37,274 bases of DNA from Gammaproteobacteria bacterium (GCA_021773555.1 JAJFKA010000015.1:1-37274); one strand, 5' to 3'; shown: positions 8,326 to 17,464, counted from the first letter of the stretch. Numbers and translations are program-made. The notes: a model not told the origin generated them from the letters alone.

Positions 8326-9204
8326 ATGGCTGTTAATCAGCAAATCGTGAGAGAGGCAAGTGCGCGGAACATTGTTGAAAACATTAGTTCCCAACTGGCC
8401 ACAAGAATATCTCAGTCGCGGTTGGAACTGCCGATGTTACCCAAGGTGGCAGGTGCCGTAATTTTTATGACCCAGGATGAGTCAGCGGATATGGCCGGTC
8501 TCGCGCAACTGATACAGCAGGATCAGGCGCTGGCGACACGGGTAATGAAAATTTCCAACTCACCTGCCTATCGGGGCTTGAGTCCCATGAACAGTTTGCA
8601 ACAGGCGATTGCACGGATGGGAATGAAGACGATCTCAGAGATGGCGCTTGCCGCATCGGTGGGTGCCAAAGTGTTTAATGTCGGAAACTTCAGCAGCGAG
8701 GCATCCCGCTTCTGGCAGCATTCAGTCGCTGCTGCGGGCTGGGCTAAAGAAATTGCTCGCATTCGCCGGCGTAATGTTGAATCCGCATTCATGTGCGGCT
8801 TGTTACACCAGATTGGTAAACCGGTTGCTCTTCAAGCCATCGTTGACATCAGTGAGTCAATCGGTGTCCAGCCGTGCACTGAGGACCTGCAGCTTCTTAT
8901 TCGCCAGTTTCATACCTCTGTGGGATTAAGCCTGGGGAGGAGTTGGGAACTGCCGCCTATGGTGATTGAGAGTATCGAGTTCCAGGATAACTATGCGGCA
9001 GCGCCACAGTTCAGCAGGGAAGTGATGATCGCTGCTGGTGGTCATTTTCTCGCGGACCAGCTACTAGGTGATGCTGAAATGAACCTTGCAGAAATAGCGG
9101 ATTGTCAGGTGATGGAAGATCTTAACCTGTACGAGGATGACGTCGAAACACTCCTGGAGCTGAAGGACAGCGTCAGAAGTATGGTGGAGGTAATGGGGGT
9201 ATGA
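8326..9204 (+). CDS. HDOD domain protein
   Basis: 292 residues with a HDOD domain (about 30-235), the catalytically inactive relative of HD-type phosphohydrolases, usually found in signalling proteins of bacteria that use two-component and c-di-GMP pathways. Family motifs visible: LPMLPKVAGAVIFM near 35-48, RVMKISNSPAYRG (72-84), FWQHS (129-133) and MCGLLHQIGKP (156-166), where the HD pair is His161-Gln162. There is no recognisable receiver or GGDEF/EAL domain, so it is a stand-alone HDOD protein. It has a strong ribosome binding site (GGGGAGAGGA). Its stop overlaps the sthA start (ATGA). It follows the pilus genes after 47 nt on the same strand. Its partner and effect are unknown. Confidence 0.85.
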   Translation: MAVNQQIVREASARNIVENISSQLATRISQSRLELPMLPKVAGAVIFMTQDESADMAGLAQLIQQDQALATRVMKISNSPAYRGLSPMNSLQQAIARMGMKTISEMALAASVGAKVFNVGNFSSEASRFWQHSVAAAGWAKEIARIRRRNVESAFMCGLLHQIGKPVALQAIVDISESIGVQPCTEDLQLLIRQFHTSVGLSLGRSWELPPMVIESIEFQDNYAAAPQFSREVMIAAGGHFLADQLLGDAEMNLAEIADCQVMEDLNLYEDDVETLLELKDSVRSMVEVMGV

Positions 9205-10655
9205 GTGAACTTGAGTGTTATGAATTTATTGTCATTGGTTCAGGTCCGGCAGGTCAAAAAGCTGCCATCCAGGCGTCGAAGAAGAGTGATTCCGTTGTAA
9301 TGATTGAACGCGAACGGGAGATTGGGGGTGCCTGCGTTTATCGAGGTACGATTCCGAGTAAGACCTTGCGGGAAAATGCGCTGCAACTATGCCGGACGAA
9401 AGACCATATGGACGCCATGTCGCTGCACTTTCGTGAGGACCAGCAGGTTGCTTCACTGATGGGTAGCCTTGAACAGGTACTTGACGCGCACGACGCCTAC
9501 ATTGTCGATCAGTTGGAACGAAATAATGTTCCGGTGTTGCACGGCCGTGCAAAATTTCTGGATGAACATACGATCGAAGTCGCCCGACTCCGTGGTAAGA
9601 AAACCTTACTGCGCGGCCAGACTATCATTATTGCCACTGGCTCCAGGCCTCGGGATCCTGACACCATAAACGTCGATCACGAACATATACTCGATAGTGA
9701 TTCGATTCTATCAATGCTATATCTGCCACGTTCGCTGACAGTATTGGGCGGCGGCGTGATCGCCTGTGAGTACGCTACAATCTTTGCGACACTGGGCGTT
9801 AAAGTGACGCTCATAGACCGGTACCCGAAACCGCTGGGATTTCTCGACCCTGATCTGACCGATGCGTTTATCGAGGACATCAGTCGGCATAACGTTGAGT
9901 TTGTTGGTGGTGTTGAACTGGAATCTGTAACCTGGGATGGATTTTCTCAGGTCGTTACCCGACTGACCGATGGCAGGACCTTCAAGAGTGACAAACTATT
10001 GTTCGCACTTGGTCGGGTCGCCAATGTTGATGATCTGGATTTACACCAGGCAGGCTTGCAATTGTCGCCTAACTTCCAGATCCCAGTGAATGAACATTGC
10101 CAAACCGTCGTTCCCCATATCTATGCTGTTGGCGATGTTATCGGGCCACCTGCGCTCGCGTCTTGTTCACAGGAGCAGGGCCGGAGAGCAAGCTGCCATG
10201 CGCTTGGTATGGACCCGGGCGAGGGTTTTGACCTGATTCCAATGGGTATTTACACGATTCCTGAAATGTCCACGATCGGCATGACCGAGGCTGAAGTGAT
10301 CGAACAGCAGGGAGCGGCGGTTGTTGGTCGTGCCAAATTTGGTGAAGTGGCGCGTGGCCATATCTCTCGCAGCCAGAATGGGCTGTTGAAAATGGTGGCG
10401 GATGCCCGCGGCGAAAAACTTAAAGGTGTGCAGATCCTGGGTGCCGGTGCTACTGAATTGATTCATATCGGCCAGATGGCCTTGCTGGGTCGTCAGGATA
10501 TTGATGTATTTATCAACAATATTTTCAATTTCCCAACCCTCGCGGAAGCATACCGGGTCGCCGCCCTGCAAATAGCAGGACAACGAAAACAGGCACTGCC
10601 GGTCTTAACAGGGAGGAGAAAACCATTCAGACACAGCCTGTATTTCACGAATTGA
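9201..10655 (+). CDS. sthA: Soluble pyridine nucleotide transhydrogenase SthA (Si-specific)
   Basis: 484-residue flavoprotein of the disulfide-reductase fold that reversibly moves hydride between NADPH and NAD+ in the cytoplasm, normally to drain excess NADPH. An FAD-binding GSGPAG lies at 13-18; at 42-53 GGACVYRGTIPS has Thr50 where lipoamide dehydrogenases have the second redox Cys, the hallmark that separates SthA from them. A second Rossmann motif (LGGGVIACEYA, about 182-192), an FAD motif HIYAVGDVIG (about 307-316) and the C-terminal FNFPTLAEAYRVAALQ follow. The length fits the family (about 465-485). The start overlaps the HDOD stop by ATGA. Expression therefore probably depends on the upstream gene. 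Confidence 0.93.
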   Translation: MSELECYEFIVIGSGPAGQKAAIQASKKSDSVVMIEREREIGGACVYRGTIPSKTLRENALQLCRTKDHMDAMSLHFREDQQVASLMGSLEQVLDAHDAYIVDQLERNNVPVLHGRAKFLDEHTIEVARLRGKKTLLRGQTIIIATGSRPRDPDTINVDHEHILDSDSILSMLYLPRSLTVLGGGVIACEYATIFATLGVKVTLIDRYPKPLGFLDPDLTDAFIEDISRHNVEFVGGVELESVTWDGFSQVVTRLTDGRTFKSDKLLFALGRVANVDDLDLHQAGLQLSPNFQIPVNEHCQTVVPHIYAVGDVIGPPALASCSQEQGRRASCHALGMDPGEGFDLIPMGIYTIPEMSTIGMTEAEVIEQQGAAVVGRAKFGEVARGHISRSQNGLLKMVADARGEKLKGVQILGAGATELIHIGQMALLGRQDIDVFINNIFNFPTLAEAYRVAALQIAGQRKQALPVLTGRRKPFRHSLYFTN

Positions 10656-10730
10656 CGTCCATTTTTACCAAACCTATTGAAATATAATAACCTAACGATT
10701 GTACTGTGTCGCCTTCGTGAATAATGCGGG

Positions 10731-12728
10731 CTAAGCGGGCTCAAAGGATAGAAGCGCGGCCCCGCCGTCAACGAGATCCCCTTTTATATAGAACACTTCA
10801 CTGATTAGTCCGTCACCCGGTGCTTTGATGGCATGTTCCATTTTCATGGCTTCCATAATCACCAGGGTATCACCAGCGCTGACCTGGTCACCGGCTTTCA
10901 CAAGAATATCGACAATCGTGCCATTCATCGGTGCCTTGAAGCCGGAACCATCATCGTGATCAACTTCCTCCCCAAGATCGGCTTCAACGGGTTTGAACTC
11001 GAACTGGGTGTCAGCGGTGAACATAGAGATCACCGCAGCGCCATCTCTTCTATGTTCCACGACGGTTGCGATCTGTCGATGTCCGTTGACCGTGGCAGTC
11101 ATTTCATTACCTGCAAGCTCTCCGCTGACAAGGTATGAATCGTTCGCCAGGTTCATAGCGTAAGTCTGCCAGCCCGTTTTTTCTGCCCGAATAACATACT
11201 CCGTGTTGCCAACGAGGATCGTCTCTTCATTAACAGCCGGTGCATTCATACGCCAGTTGTCAAGTGCATGCCAGGGAGATGTAGGGTCGGCAGCGGACCT
11301 CAGGTTCGCCTGGCGTCGAAGTAACAGGTAAAGACAGGCAAGAGGTGCGAGAGAATGAGGCAGCGGACGCACCTCGGCAAAGAGCGATGTTTCATGTCGC
11401 GCGATGAAATCGGTACTGAGATCTTCCGCAATAAAAGCAACGTTGGTCGCCAGGCGTCTCAAAAAATTAATGTTGGTGGTGACGCCGATGATTCGATAGG
11501 CGGCGAGGGCACGATCCAGACGCGCTAATCCGCGCTGCCGATCTTCATCCCACACAATCAGCTTTGCGATCATTGGATCGTAGAAAACGCCGACCTCATC
11601 CCCTTGAACGACACCGGTCTCAACTCGCACAGATGCAGACTCGGCGGGTTGCTGCAACCAGTCCAATCTACCTGCAGCGGGTAAGAACTCGTTAGCAGGG
11701 TCTTCGGCATAAATTCTGGCTTCGAACGCGTGACCTCGAATGGCGAGGTCAGATTGCTGGCACGGTAAGGGTTCGTTGTATGCAACTCTTAACTGCCATT
11801 CAACCAGGTCCTGGCCGGTAATCATTTCCGTGACGGGATGCTCAACCTGAAGGCGGGTATTCATCTCCATAAAATAGAAATTCCCGGTTGAGTCCAGCAG
11901 GAACTCGACGGTGCCTGCACCGACATAACTGACAGCTGCGGCTGCGCGCAGTGCCGCTTCGCCCATTTGTTCGCGGAGACCTTCAGGCAAATTTGGTGCG
12001 GGTGCTTCTTCGATAATTTTCTGGTGCCTGCGTTGAACAGAACAATCACGCTCATAGAGATAAACGCCGCTACCGAAATTATCAAAGAAGACCTGTACCT
12101 CAACATGTCGGGGAGCCTCGAGGTACTTTTCTATCAGCATGGCATCGTCACCGAAGCCGGACAGTGCTTCTCGCTTCGCCGCACCGAGCGCTTCATCAAA
12201 CTCGCCTGCATTCCAAACCTGTCGCATGCCTTTCCCGCCACCTCCGGACACAGCTTTGAGCAGCACCGGGTAGCCGATCTGCTCCGCAAAGTTTTTCAGC
12301 AGTTGCGGATTCTGATCGGCACCGTGATATCCCGGAAGCAAAGGTACGCCTGCCTGCTCCATCAACTGTTTAGCGGCGGATTTGGAGCCCATGGTTTCGA
12401 TTGCATGGGCCGGTGGTCCGATGAAGACTAAATTGTTTTCCGCGCAGAGCTGACAGAAGCTTGAGTTCTCAGACAGGAAACCGTAACCCGGATGAATGGC
12501 ATCGCTTCCCGTTTGCTTTGCAGCCTCAATAACCTTTTCCATCGACAGATAGGATTCTGCTGGCGCAGAACCGCCAATATGTACAGCCTCATCGGCCATT
12601 CGTGCGTGCAGCGCATTTGCGTCAGCGTCTGAATAGACGGCGACGGTTCTAATTCCGAGTTTTCCGGCAGTGCGAATAACCCGGCACGCGATCTCGCCGC
12701 GGTTCGCGATAAGAATTTTTCCAAACAT
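10731..12728 (-). CDS. liuD: 3-methylcrotonyl-CoA carboxylase, biotin-carrying alpha subunit
   Basis: 665-residue biotin-dependent carboxylase subunit: biotin carboxylase N-terminal domain (MFGKILIANRGEIACRV), ATP-grasp with the glycine-rich loop SGGGGKGMR (161-169), carboxylase C-terminal domain to about 445, a linker domain, and a biotinyl domain with EAMKMEH; the biotinylated Lys is 629. Together with the adjacent beta subunit it carboxylates 3-methylcrotonyl-CoA to 3-methylglutaconyl-CoA in leucine breakdown. Acetyl-, propionyl- and geranyl-CoA carboxylases share the layout; the methylcrotonyl assignment comes from its place after isovaleryl-CoA dehydrogenase and liuR. It starts 5 nt after liuB. 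Confidence 0.9.
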   Translation of the reverse strand: MFGKILIANRGEIACRVIRTAGKLGIRTVAVYSDADANALHARMADEAVHIGGSAPAESYLSMEKVIEAAKQTGSDAIHPGYGFLSENSSFCQLCAENNLVFIGPPAHAIETMGSKSAAKQLMEQAGVPLLPGYHGADQNPQLLKNFAEQIGYPVLLKAVSGGGGKGMRQVWNAGEFDEALGAAKREALSGFGDDAMLIEKYLEAPRHVEVQVFFDNFGSGVYLYERDCSVQRRHQKIIEEAPAPNLPEGLREQMGEAALRAAAAVSYVGAGTVEFLLDSTGNFYFMEMNTRLQVEHPVTEMITGQDLVEWQLRVAYNEPLPCQQSDLAIRGHAFEARIYAEDPANEFLPAAGRLDWLQQPAESASVRVETGVVQGDEVGVFYDPMIAKLIVWDEDRQRGLARLDRALAAYRIIGVTTNINFLRRLATNVAFIAEDLSTDFIARHETSLFAEVRPLPHSLAPLACLYLLLRRQANLRSAADPTSPWHALDNWRMNAPAVNEETILVGNTEYVIRAEKTGWQTYAMNLANDSYLVSGELAGNEMTATVNGHRQIATVVEHRRDGAAVISMFTADTQFEFKPVEADLGEEVDHDDGSGFKAPMNGTIVDILVKAGDQVSAGDTLVIMEAMKMEHAIKAPGDGLISEVFYIKGDLVDGGAALLSFEPA

Positions 12729-12733
12729 CCTGC

Positions 12734-14344
12734 CTACATCCTGAAGATGCCAAATCGCGTTTCAGCAATTGGCTTGTTAAGTGCCGCTGAGAGGGCGAGG
12801 CCCAACACCCGTCTGGTGTCGGTCGGATCAATCACGCCATCATCCCAAAGGCGTGCACTGGCGTAATAGGGATGCCCCTGAATCTCGAAGTCATCGATGA
12901 TTGGTTGTTTGAACGCCTGTTCTTCCTCGATGGACCACTTGTCTCCGGCATTTTCGATCTGAGTTCGTCTTACCTGACCAAGCACCCCTGCTGCCTGTTC
13001 GCCGCCCATGACCGAAATACGGGCGTTGGGCCACATAAACAGGAAATTGGGATCATAGGCCCTGCCACACATTCCGTAATTCCCGGCACCGTAGGAGTTG
13101 CCGATAATGAGCGTTAGCCTGGGGACCTTCGCGCTGGCTACAGCCGTAACCATTTTGGCGCCATGTTTAGCGATACCGCCGCTCTCGTACTGCTTACCGA
13201 CCATAAAGCCGGTGATGTTCTGCAGGAAAATGAGCGGGATTTTCCGTTGTGCACAGAGTTCAATGAAGTGCGCACCTTTTTGTGCAGATTCACTGAACAG
13301 CACGCCGTTATTGGCAACGATGCCGATGGGGTAGCCATAGAGTCTGGCAAACCCGCAGACCAGGGTGGTGCCAAACAGCGCTTTGAATTCGTCGAATTCA
13401 GAACCGTCGACGATGCGCGCGATGACCTCGCGAACGTCATAGGGCATGCGTACATTTTTCGGCACAATACCGAGCAAGTCGCTTGCCGGGTACAAGGGAT
13501 CAACACTATTCACCACGTCCAGCGACTGAGGTTTTATCCGATTAAGCCGGCCGACGGCATTTCTCGCCAGCTGCAGCGCATGGTGATCGTTTCTCGCGTA
13601 GTGATCGGTGACGCCGGACTCTCTTGAATGGACCTCGGCGCCACCCAGTTCCTCAGCCGTCACTTCTTCACCGGTTGCCATCTTGACGAGGGGCGGGCCC
13701 GCGAGAAAAATCGTCCCCTGGTTTTTCACGATGATGGATTCGTCGGCCATCGCAGGTACATAAGCACCACCCGCCGTACATGAACCCATGACGACGGCGA
13801 TTTGCGGAATGTTTTCTGCCGACATGTTGGCCTGGTTGAAAAAGATCCGACCAAAGTGGTGTCGGTCGGGAAAGACTTCGTCCTGGTTCGGCAGGTTCGC
13901 ACCACCGGAATCCACCAGGTAGACACAAGGCAGGTTATTTTGCTGCGCAATTTCCTGCGCACGAAGATGCTTTTTGACAGTGACTGGATAGTAGGTGCCA
14001 CCTTTGACGGTCGCGTCATTGGCGACAATGACACACTCCTGGCCATTCACTCGACCGATGCCGGTGATGATCCCGGCCGCAGGCACATCATCTTTGCCAT
14101 ACATATTGTGCGCGGCCAGTTGCGAGAATTCGAGAAACGGGGACCCTGGATCTACCAGCGCGTCAATCCGGTCACGAGGCAGAAGTTTGCCACGGCCGAT
14201 GTGACGTTTCTGATTACGCTCGCCGCCACCCCGCCTGATTCTTTCAACCTGGGATTGCAGGTCCGCTACCAGGGTTCGCATGTGTTCTGCGTTCTCAATA
14301 AAGTCGTGAGTGCGCGGATTAATTTCGGTCTTGAGTGTGTTCAT
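12734..14344 (-). CDS. liuB: 3-methylcrotonyl-CoA carboxylase, carboxyltransferase beta subunit
   Basis: 536 residues with the two-part crotonase-fold carboxyltransferase domain. The N-terminal half binds the acyl-CoA ([20 protein letters not shown] near 51-70; oxyanion-type segment [15 protein letters not shown] around 186-200) and the C-terminal half accepts carboxybiotin ([50 protein letters not shown]). The length matches MccB/LiuB. The gene begins 3 nt after the liuA stop, with GGAGG within the end of liuA acting as ribosome binding site, so the three enzymes should be translated from one mRNA. Confidence 0.92.
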   Translation of the reverse strand: MNTLKTEINPRTHDFIENAEHMRTLVADLQSQVERIRRGGGERNQKRHIGRGKLLPRDRIDALVDPGSPFLEFSQLAAHNMYGKDDVPAAGIITGIGRVNGQECVIVANDATVKGGTYYPVTVKKHLRAQEIAQQNNLPCVYLVDSGGANLPNQDEVFPDRHHFGRIFFNQANMSAENIPQIAVVMGSCTAGGAYVPAMADESIIVKNQGTIFLAGPPLVKMATGEEVTAEELGGAEVHSRESGVTDHYARNDHHALQLARNAVGRLNRIKPQSLDVVNSVDPLYPASDLLGIVPKNVRMPYDVREVIARIVDGSEFDEFKALFGTTLVCGFARLYGYPIGIVANNGVLFSESAQKGAHFIELCAQRKIPLIFLQNITGFMVGKQYESGGIAKHGAKMVTAVASAKVPRLTLIIGNSYGAGNYGMCGRAYDPNFLFMWPNARISVMGGEQAAGVLGQVRRTQIENAGDKWSIEEEQAFKQPIIDDFEIQGHPYYASARLWDDGVIDPTDTRRVLGLALSAALNKPIAETRFGIFRM

Positions 14345-14347
14345 AAC

Positions 14348-15517
14348 TTAGCCGGCCTCCGAAAAAAGTTCGCGACCAATCAGCATGCGCCGGATTTCTG
14401 AGGTACCGGCGCCAATCTCGTAGAGTTTTGCATCACGGAGCAGGCGTCCGGTATCGTAGTCATTGATGTAGCCATTACCACCCAGTGCCTGAATAGCCTG
14501 CAGTGCACACTGGGTCGCCTGTTCAGCGGTATACAGGATCACGGCTGCTGCGTCTTTTCGACTTTCAAGGCCACGATCGCAAGCCCGCGCAACGGCAGAA
14601 AGGTAGGCGCGAGAAGCATTCAGTACTGCGTACATGTCGGCGAGTTTACCCTGCATTAACTGGAATTCACCGATCGCCTGGCCGAACTGTTTTCGATCAT
14701 GGACGTAGGGCACAACGATATCCATGCAGGCTTGCATAATGCCCACCGGACCCCCTGAAAGAACGGTGCGTTCATAGTCCAGACCTGACATCAGCACGCG
14801 GACACCTTCACCTTCGCGGCCAAGTATATTCGCCGCCGGTACCTCGCAATCTTCAAATATCAGCTCGCAGGTGTTGGATCCGCGCATGCCGAGCTTGTCG
14901 AGTTTTGGTGCCCGGGAGAAGCCGGGGAACCCACGCTCAACAATGAATGCGGACATCCCACGAGAACCGGCGTTGCTGTCTGTCTTGGCGTAGATGACGT
15001 AAGTGTCTGCATCGGGGCCATTGGTGATCCACATTTTGTTACCGTTCAGAACATAGACGTCGCCTTGCTTCTCTGCCTTAAGTTTCATGCTGACAACATC
15101 GGAGCCCGCGCCTGGCTCGGACATGGCCAGTGCACCGACATGCTCGCCAGAACACAGTTTTGGTAAATACTCGGCTCTTTGTGTGGGTGAGCCGTTCTTA
15201 TGAATCTGATTCACGCAGAGGTTGGAGTGGGCACCATAAGACAAACCCACTGAAGCTGAAGCCCGGCTGATCTCCTCCATAGCGACGACGTGTGCCAGGT
15301 ACCCCATGTTGCTGCCACCGAACGCCTCATCGACGGTCACGCCGAGAATGCCGAGGTCACCCATCTTTCGCCAGAGGTCGGCTGGAAACTCATTGTTTCG
15401 GTCTATTTCTGCCGCGCGAGGCGCGATTTCTGCGCTGGCAAATTTGTAGACCACGTCCCGCAGCATATCCAGTTCTTCACCGAGGCCGTGATCGAGCATC
15501 GCATAAGCAGTATTCAT
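14348..15517 (-). CDS. liuA: Isovaleryl-CoA dehydrogenase
   Basis: 389-residue FAD-dependent acyl-CoA dehydrogenase that converts isovaleryl-CoA to 3-methylcrotonyl-CoA. The flavin-binding signature [10 protein letters not shown] is at 131-140 and [16 protein letters not shown] at 163-178. The catalytic base is placed as in human isovaleryl-CoA dehydrogenase: Glu249 in [13 protein letters not shown], not in the C-terminal position used by medium-chain enzymes. The end ([14 protein letters not shown]) is the usual family signature. Ribosome binding site GGAG precedes the ATG. It is the second gene of the liuR operon, feeding LiuBD. Confidence 0.95.
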   Translation of the reverse strand: MNTAYAMLDHGLGEELDMLRDVVYKFASAEIAPRAAEIDRNNEFPADLWRKMGDLGILGVTVDEAFGGSNMGYLAHVVAMEEISRASASVGLSYGAHSNLCVNQIHKNGSPTQRAEYLPKLCSGEHVGALAMSEPGAGSDVVSMKLKAEKQGDVYVLNGNKMWITNGPDADTYVIYAKTDSNAGSRGMSAFIVERGFPGFSRAPKLDKLGMRGSNTCELIFEDCEVPAANILGREGEGVRVLMSGLDYERTVLSGGPVGIMQACMDIVVPYVHDRKQFGQAIGEFQLMQGKLADMYAVLNASRAYLSAVARACDRGLESRKDAAAVILYTAEQATQCALQAIQALGGNGYINDYDTGRLLRDAKLYEIGAGTSEIRRMLIGRELFSEAG

Positions 15518-15544
15518 GAAATTTCTCCGTGCGCAGAACAGGGT

Positions 15545-15934
15545 TTAGTATTTTTGCCTTTTATTAGCCTTCATGGCAGCGAGACTGCGTGCTTCCCAGG
15601 CATTCAGGTCACCAATCATGTGTTCGATTTCCTGCTTCTGTTCCTCAAGCTTTAGTCGTCGTGCCTGAATCCTTTCAATAAGGGCTTGCAGCTGTTTTTT
15701 ATTATCGGAATCCGGATCATACATGGAGATCAGGTCCGCACTTTGCTCGAGAGACAGACCCAGTGACTTACCGCGGAGGATCAGTATCAGTCGAGTACGG
15801 TCAGCCGCTGAATAAGTCCTGGTCTGCCCGTTTCTCACCGGCGAGAGCAGACCCTTTTCTTCATAGAACCGTAGGGTTCGAGTGGTGACATCGAACTCCC
15901 GCGACAATTCGCGTATGGAATATTGAGCATGCAT
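15545..15934 (-). CDS. liuR: MerR-family regulator LiuR of leucine/isovalerate degradation
   Basis: 129-residue MerR-family protein: an N-terminal winged helix-turn-helix (YSIRELSREFDVTTRTLRFY, 5-24), a DRTRLILILRGKSLGLSL helix typical of LiuR, and a C-terminal coiled coil for dimerisation (about 75-112). It is the first gene of the operon it is expected to control; LiuR-type regulators in gamma- and betaproteobacteria govern branched-chain amino acid catabolism. There is no cysteine cluster, so it is not a metal-type MerR. No Shine-Dalgarno sequence is seen before ATG 15934 and the predicted promoter -10 lies only about 10 bp upstream, pointing to a leaderless or nearly leaderless mRNA. Confidence 0.88.
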   Translation of the reverse strand: MHAQYSIRELSREFDVTTRTLRFYEEKGLLSPVRNGQTRTYSAADRTRLILILRGKSLGLSLEQSADLISMYDPDSDNKKQLQALIERIQARRLKLEEQKQEIEHMIGDLNAWEARSLAAMKANKRQKY

Positions 15935-15943
15935 AGAACCGGC

Positions 15944-15973
15944 ATCGTAACCTAACGTTTACGTTAACATCAA
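15944..15973 (-). promoter_or_regulatory. liuR promoter with LiuR operator palindrome in the spacer
   Basis: Read on the minus strand: -35 TTGATG (15968-15973), an 18-bp spacer, and -10 TACGAT (15944-15949). The spacer holds a palindrome, TAACGT-AA-ACGTTA on this strand (15953-15966), with perfect 6-bp arms. A palindrome in an extended spacer between -35 and -10 is how MerR-family proteins control their promoters, and an ACGT-centred palindrome fits what is known of LiuR-type operators. I infer autoregulation of the liu operon from this site. The divergent gene at 16148 is far enough away to have its own promoter. Confidence 0.65.
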
Positions 15974-16084
15974 TATTCAGTCTGAAGGGTTCAGCACACT
16001 GGACGCGCGCGCTATGGCAGTTGGTTGGTGTTTCCCTGAAATCTGAATGCCAGCCAGATTCGTTGCCGGATAGATCAGCGTCGC

Positions 16085-16113
16085 TTGCGCAGACAGGGGC
16101 ACAGTTGTAAATT
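16085..16113 (+). promoter_or_regulatory. Possible sigma70-like promoter of the MmgE/PrpD gene
   Basis: TTGCGC (16085-16090) and TAAATT (16108-16113) are separated by 17 bp. Each is a partial match to consensus (3 and 4 of 6). Transcription would start near 16120, leaving a short leader with AAAAAGGAG (16132-16140) as ribosome binding site. An inverted repeat AATCTG/CAGATT (16040-16045 and 16055-16060) lies upstream and might be an operator. All of this is by eye. Confidence 0.3.
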
Positions 16114-16147
16114 CGGGGCTTCACCTGCGGTAAAAAGGAGTGCGATC

Positions 16148-17464
16148 CTGTCTGATATAACATCTGTACCAGGTCTCACAGCTGAGTTATGGGACCGATA
16201 TGCAAGCCTGGAATGGGCGGACGTACCAATGTCCAGCCGAAGAATTGCAGTGCAGTGCCTGATCGACTGGTACGGTTGTACGATTGCCGGTAGCACTGAA
16301 CCGTTATCCCGGATACTTCGCGAAGAGTACCGTACCTACTCCGGGACGTGCCGAGTGGTGGGTTCCGACATGATGGTACCGGCCCAGGTAGCCGCGCTTG
16401 TTAACGGATGTCAGGGACATGCACTGGATTACGACGATACCAGCACGGTCATGGGCGGGCACCCATCAGCACCAGTGATTCCTGCGGTGCTCGCGCAGGC
16501 TGAAGAACTGGGCAGTACGGGTGAGGCGCTGCTGGTGGCTATTGTTGTTGGTATTGAAGTGGAGAGCCACCTGGGCACCCTCATTGGATCAGCGCACTAT
16601 GCCAGTGGCTGGCATGTTACCTCGACGATGGGTGTGTTTGGTGCGGCCGCAGGGGTTGGCCGGTTACTGGGGCTGGACAAAATTCAGTTTGGCCATGCCA
16701 TGGGGCTGGCAGCCTCACAAGCCAGCGGCCTCAAAGCGAATTTTGGCACCATGACGAAACCTTTTCACGCCGGCCACGCCGCAGAGCGAGGTCTGCTTTC
16801 CGCACGTCTGGCGGCACGTGGTTATACAGCGAATGCGGATAGTTTTTCCGGAAACCAGGGATTGATTAGTGCGGCCGGTGCAGCTAGACCCGCTGTTGGA
16901 AAATATCGCGCGATGCAGGACATGTGGCTGACGGATCATGTGCTATTTAAATATCACGCTGCCTGCTACCTGACGCATGCCTCAATTGAATGCCTGTTGA
17001 CCCTGGGTAATGCCATCAATGCGGAATCCGATGAGATGATCAGCGTAACCGTTCATCCGTCCTTGCTGGATGTTTGTGGGATTCCACAGCCGCGGACTGG
17101 TTTGGAGGCGAAATTCAGTTTGACCGCGACCTCGGCGCTGGCGATTCTCGGCTATGACACAGCAGATCCCGGGACCTATAGTGATGCACTGTTTGAAAAT
17201 GCAGCGTTCAATGACTGCATGAATCGCGTCACGGTCAGCACGGACGACCAACTGAAAACCACCCAGGCGAGAGTGAACTTCGCGGATCAGGAGGTGTTCC
17301 GGGATTCCGGTATCCCGGCGACCGACCTTGATTTACAGCAGGCGCGGCTTGAGAAAAAATTTCATAATCTGGTCAGGCCTATTCTGGGTGACCTCAGTCA
17401 GCCCCGATTAGATCAATTAAAAAACCTGGCGTCTCAATCGAGCGTTGCGACGACATTTATTTAA
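16148..17464 (+). CDS. MmgE/PrpD family protein
   Basis: About 438 residues belonging to the MmgE/PrpD family, which includes 2-methylcitrate dehydratase, cis-aconitate decarboxylase and related isomerases/lyases acting on small di- or tricarboxylic acids. Family features: DWYGCTIAGS near the N-terminus, LVNGCQGHALDYDDT (about 79-93), GHPSAPVIPAVLAQAEELG, GLAASQASGLKANFGTMTKPFHAGHAAERGLLSARLA (about 186-220), and KYHAACYLTHASIE. There is no good ATG, GTG or TTG near the ribosome binding site AAAAAGGAG; the in-frame codon at the right distance is CTG 16148, which I take as the start. A TTG at 16085 would overlap the presumed -35 box. No prpB/prpC genes are nearby, so methylcitrate-cycle membership is unsupported. 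The dioxygenase gene follows after 55 nt. Confidence 0.82.
   Translation: MSDITSVPGLTAELWDRYASLEWADVPMSSRRIAVQCLIDWYGCTIAGSTEPLSRILREEYRTYSGTCRVVGSDMMVPAQVAALVNGCQGHALDYDDTSTVMGGHPSAPVIPAVLAQAEELGSTGEALLVAIVVGIEVESHLGTLIGSAHYASGWHVTSTMGVFGAAAGVGRLLGLDKIQFGHAMGLAASQASGLKANFGTMTKPFHAGHAAERGLLSARLAARGYTANADSFSGNQGLISAAGAARPAVGKYRAMQDMWLTDHVLFKYHAACYLTHASIECLLTLGNAINAESDEMISVTVHPSLLDVCGIPQPRTGLEAKFSLTATSALAILGYDTADPGTYSDALFENAAFNDCMNRVTVSTDDQLKTTQARVNFADQEVFRDSGIPATDLDLQQARLEKKFHNLVRPILGDLSQPRLDQLKNLASQSSVATTFI

Noticed and set aside
9201-10655. Lipoamide dehydrogenase as alternative identity
   Set aside because: The second redox Cys is replaced by Thr50 (GTIPSK), as in SthA, and no pyruvate or 2-oxoglutarate dehydrogenase genes are nearby.
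10656-10730. Intrinsic terminator in the convergent gap between sthA and liuD
   Set aside because: No stem of useful length followed by a T-run on either strand could be found by eye.
13802-14401. Open frame of 199 codons on the plus strand
   Set aside because: Antisense to the carboxyltransferase liuB and the end of liuA, whose frames are intact and highly family-like.
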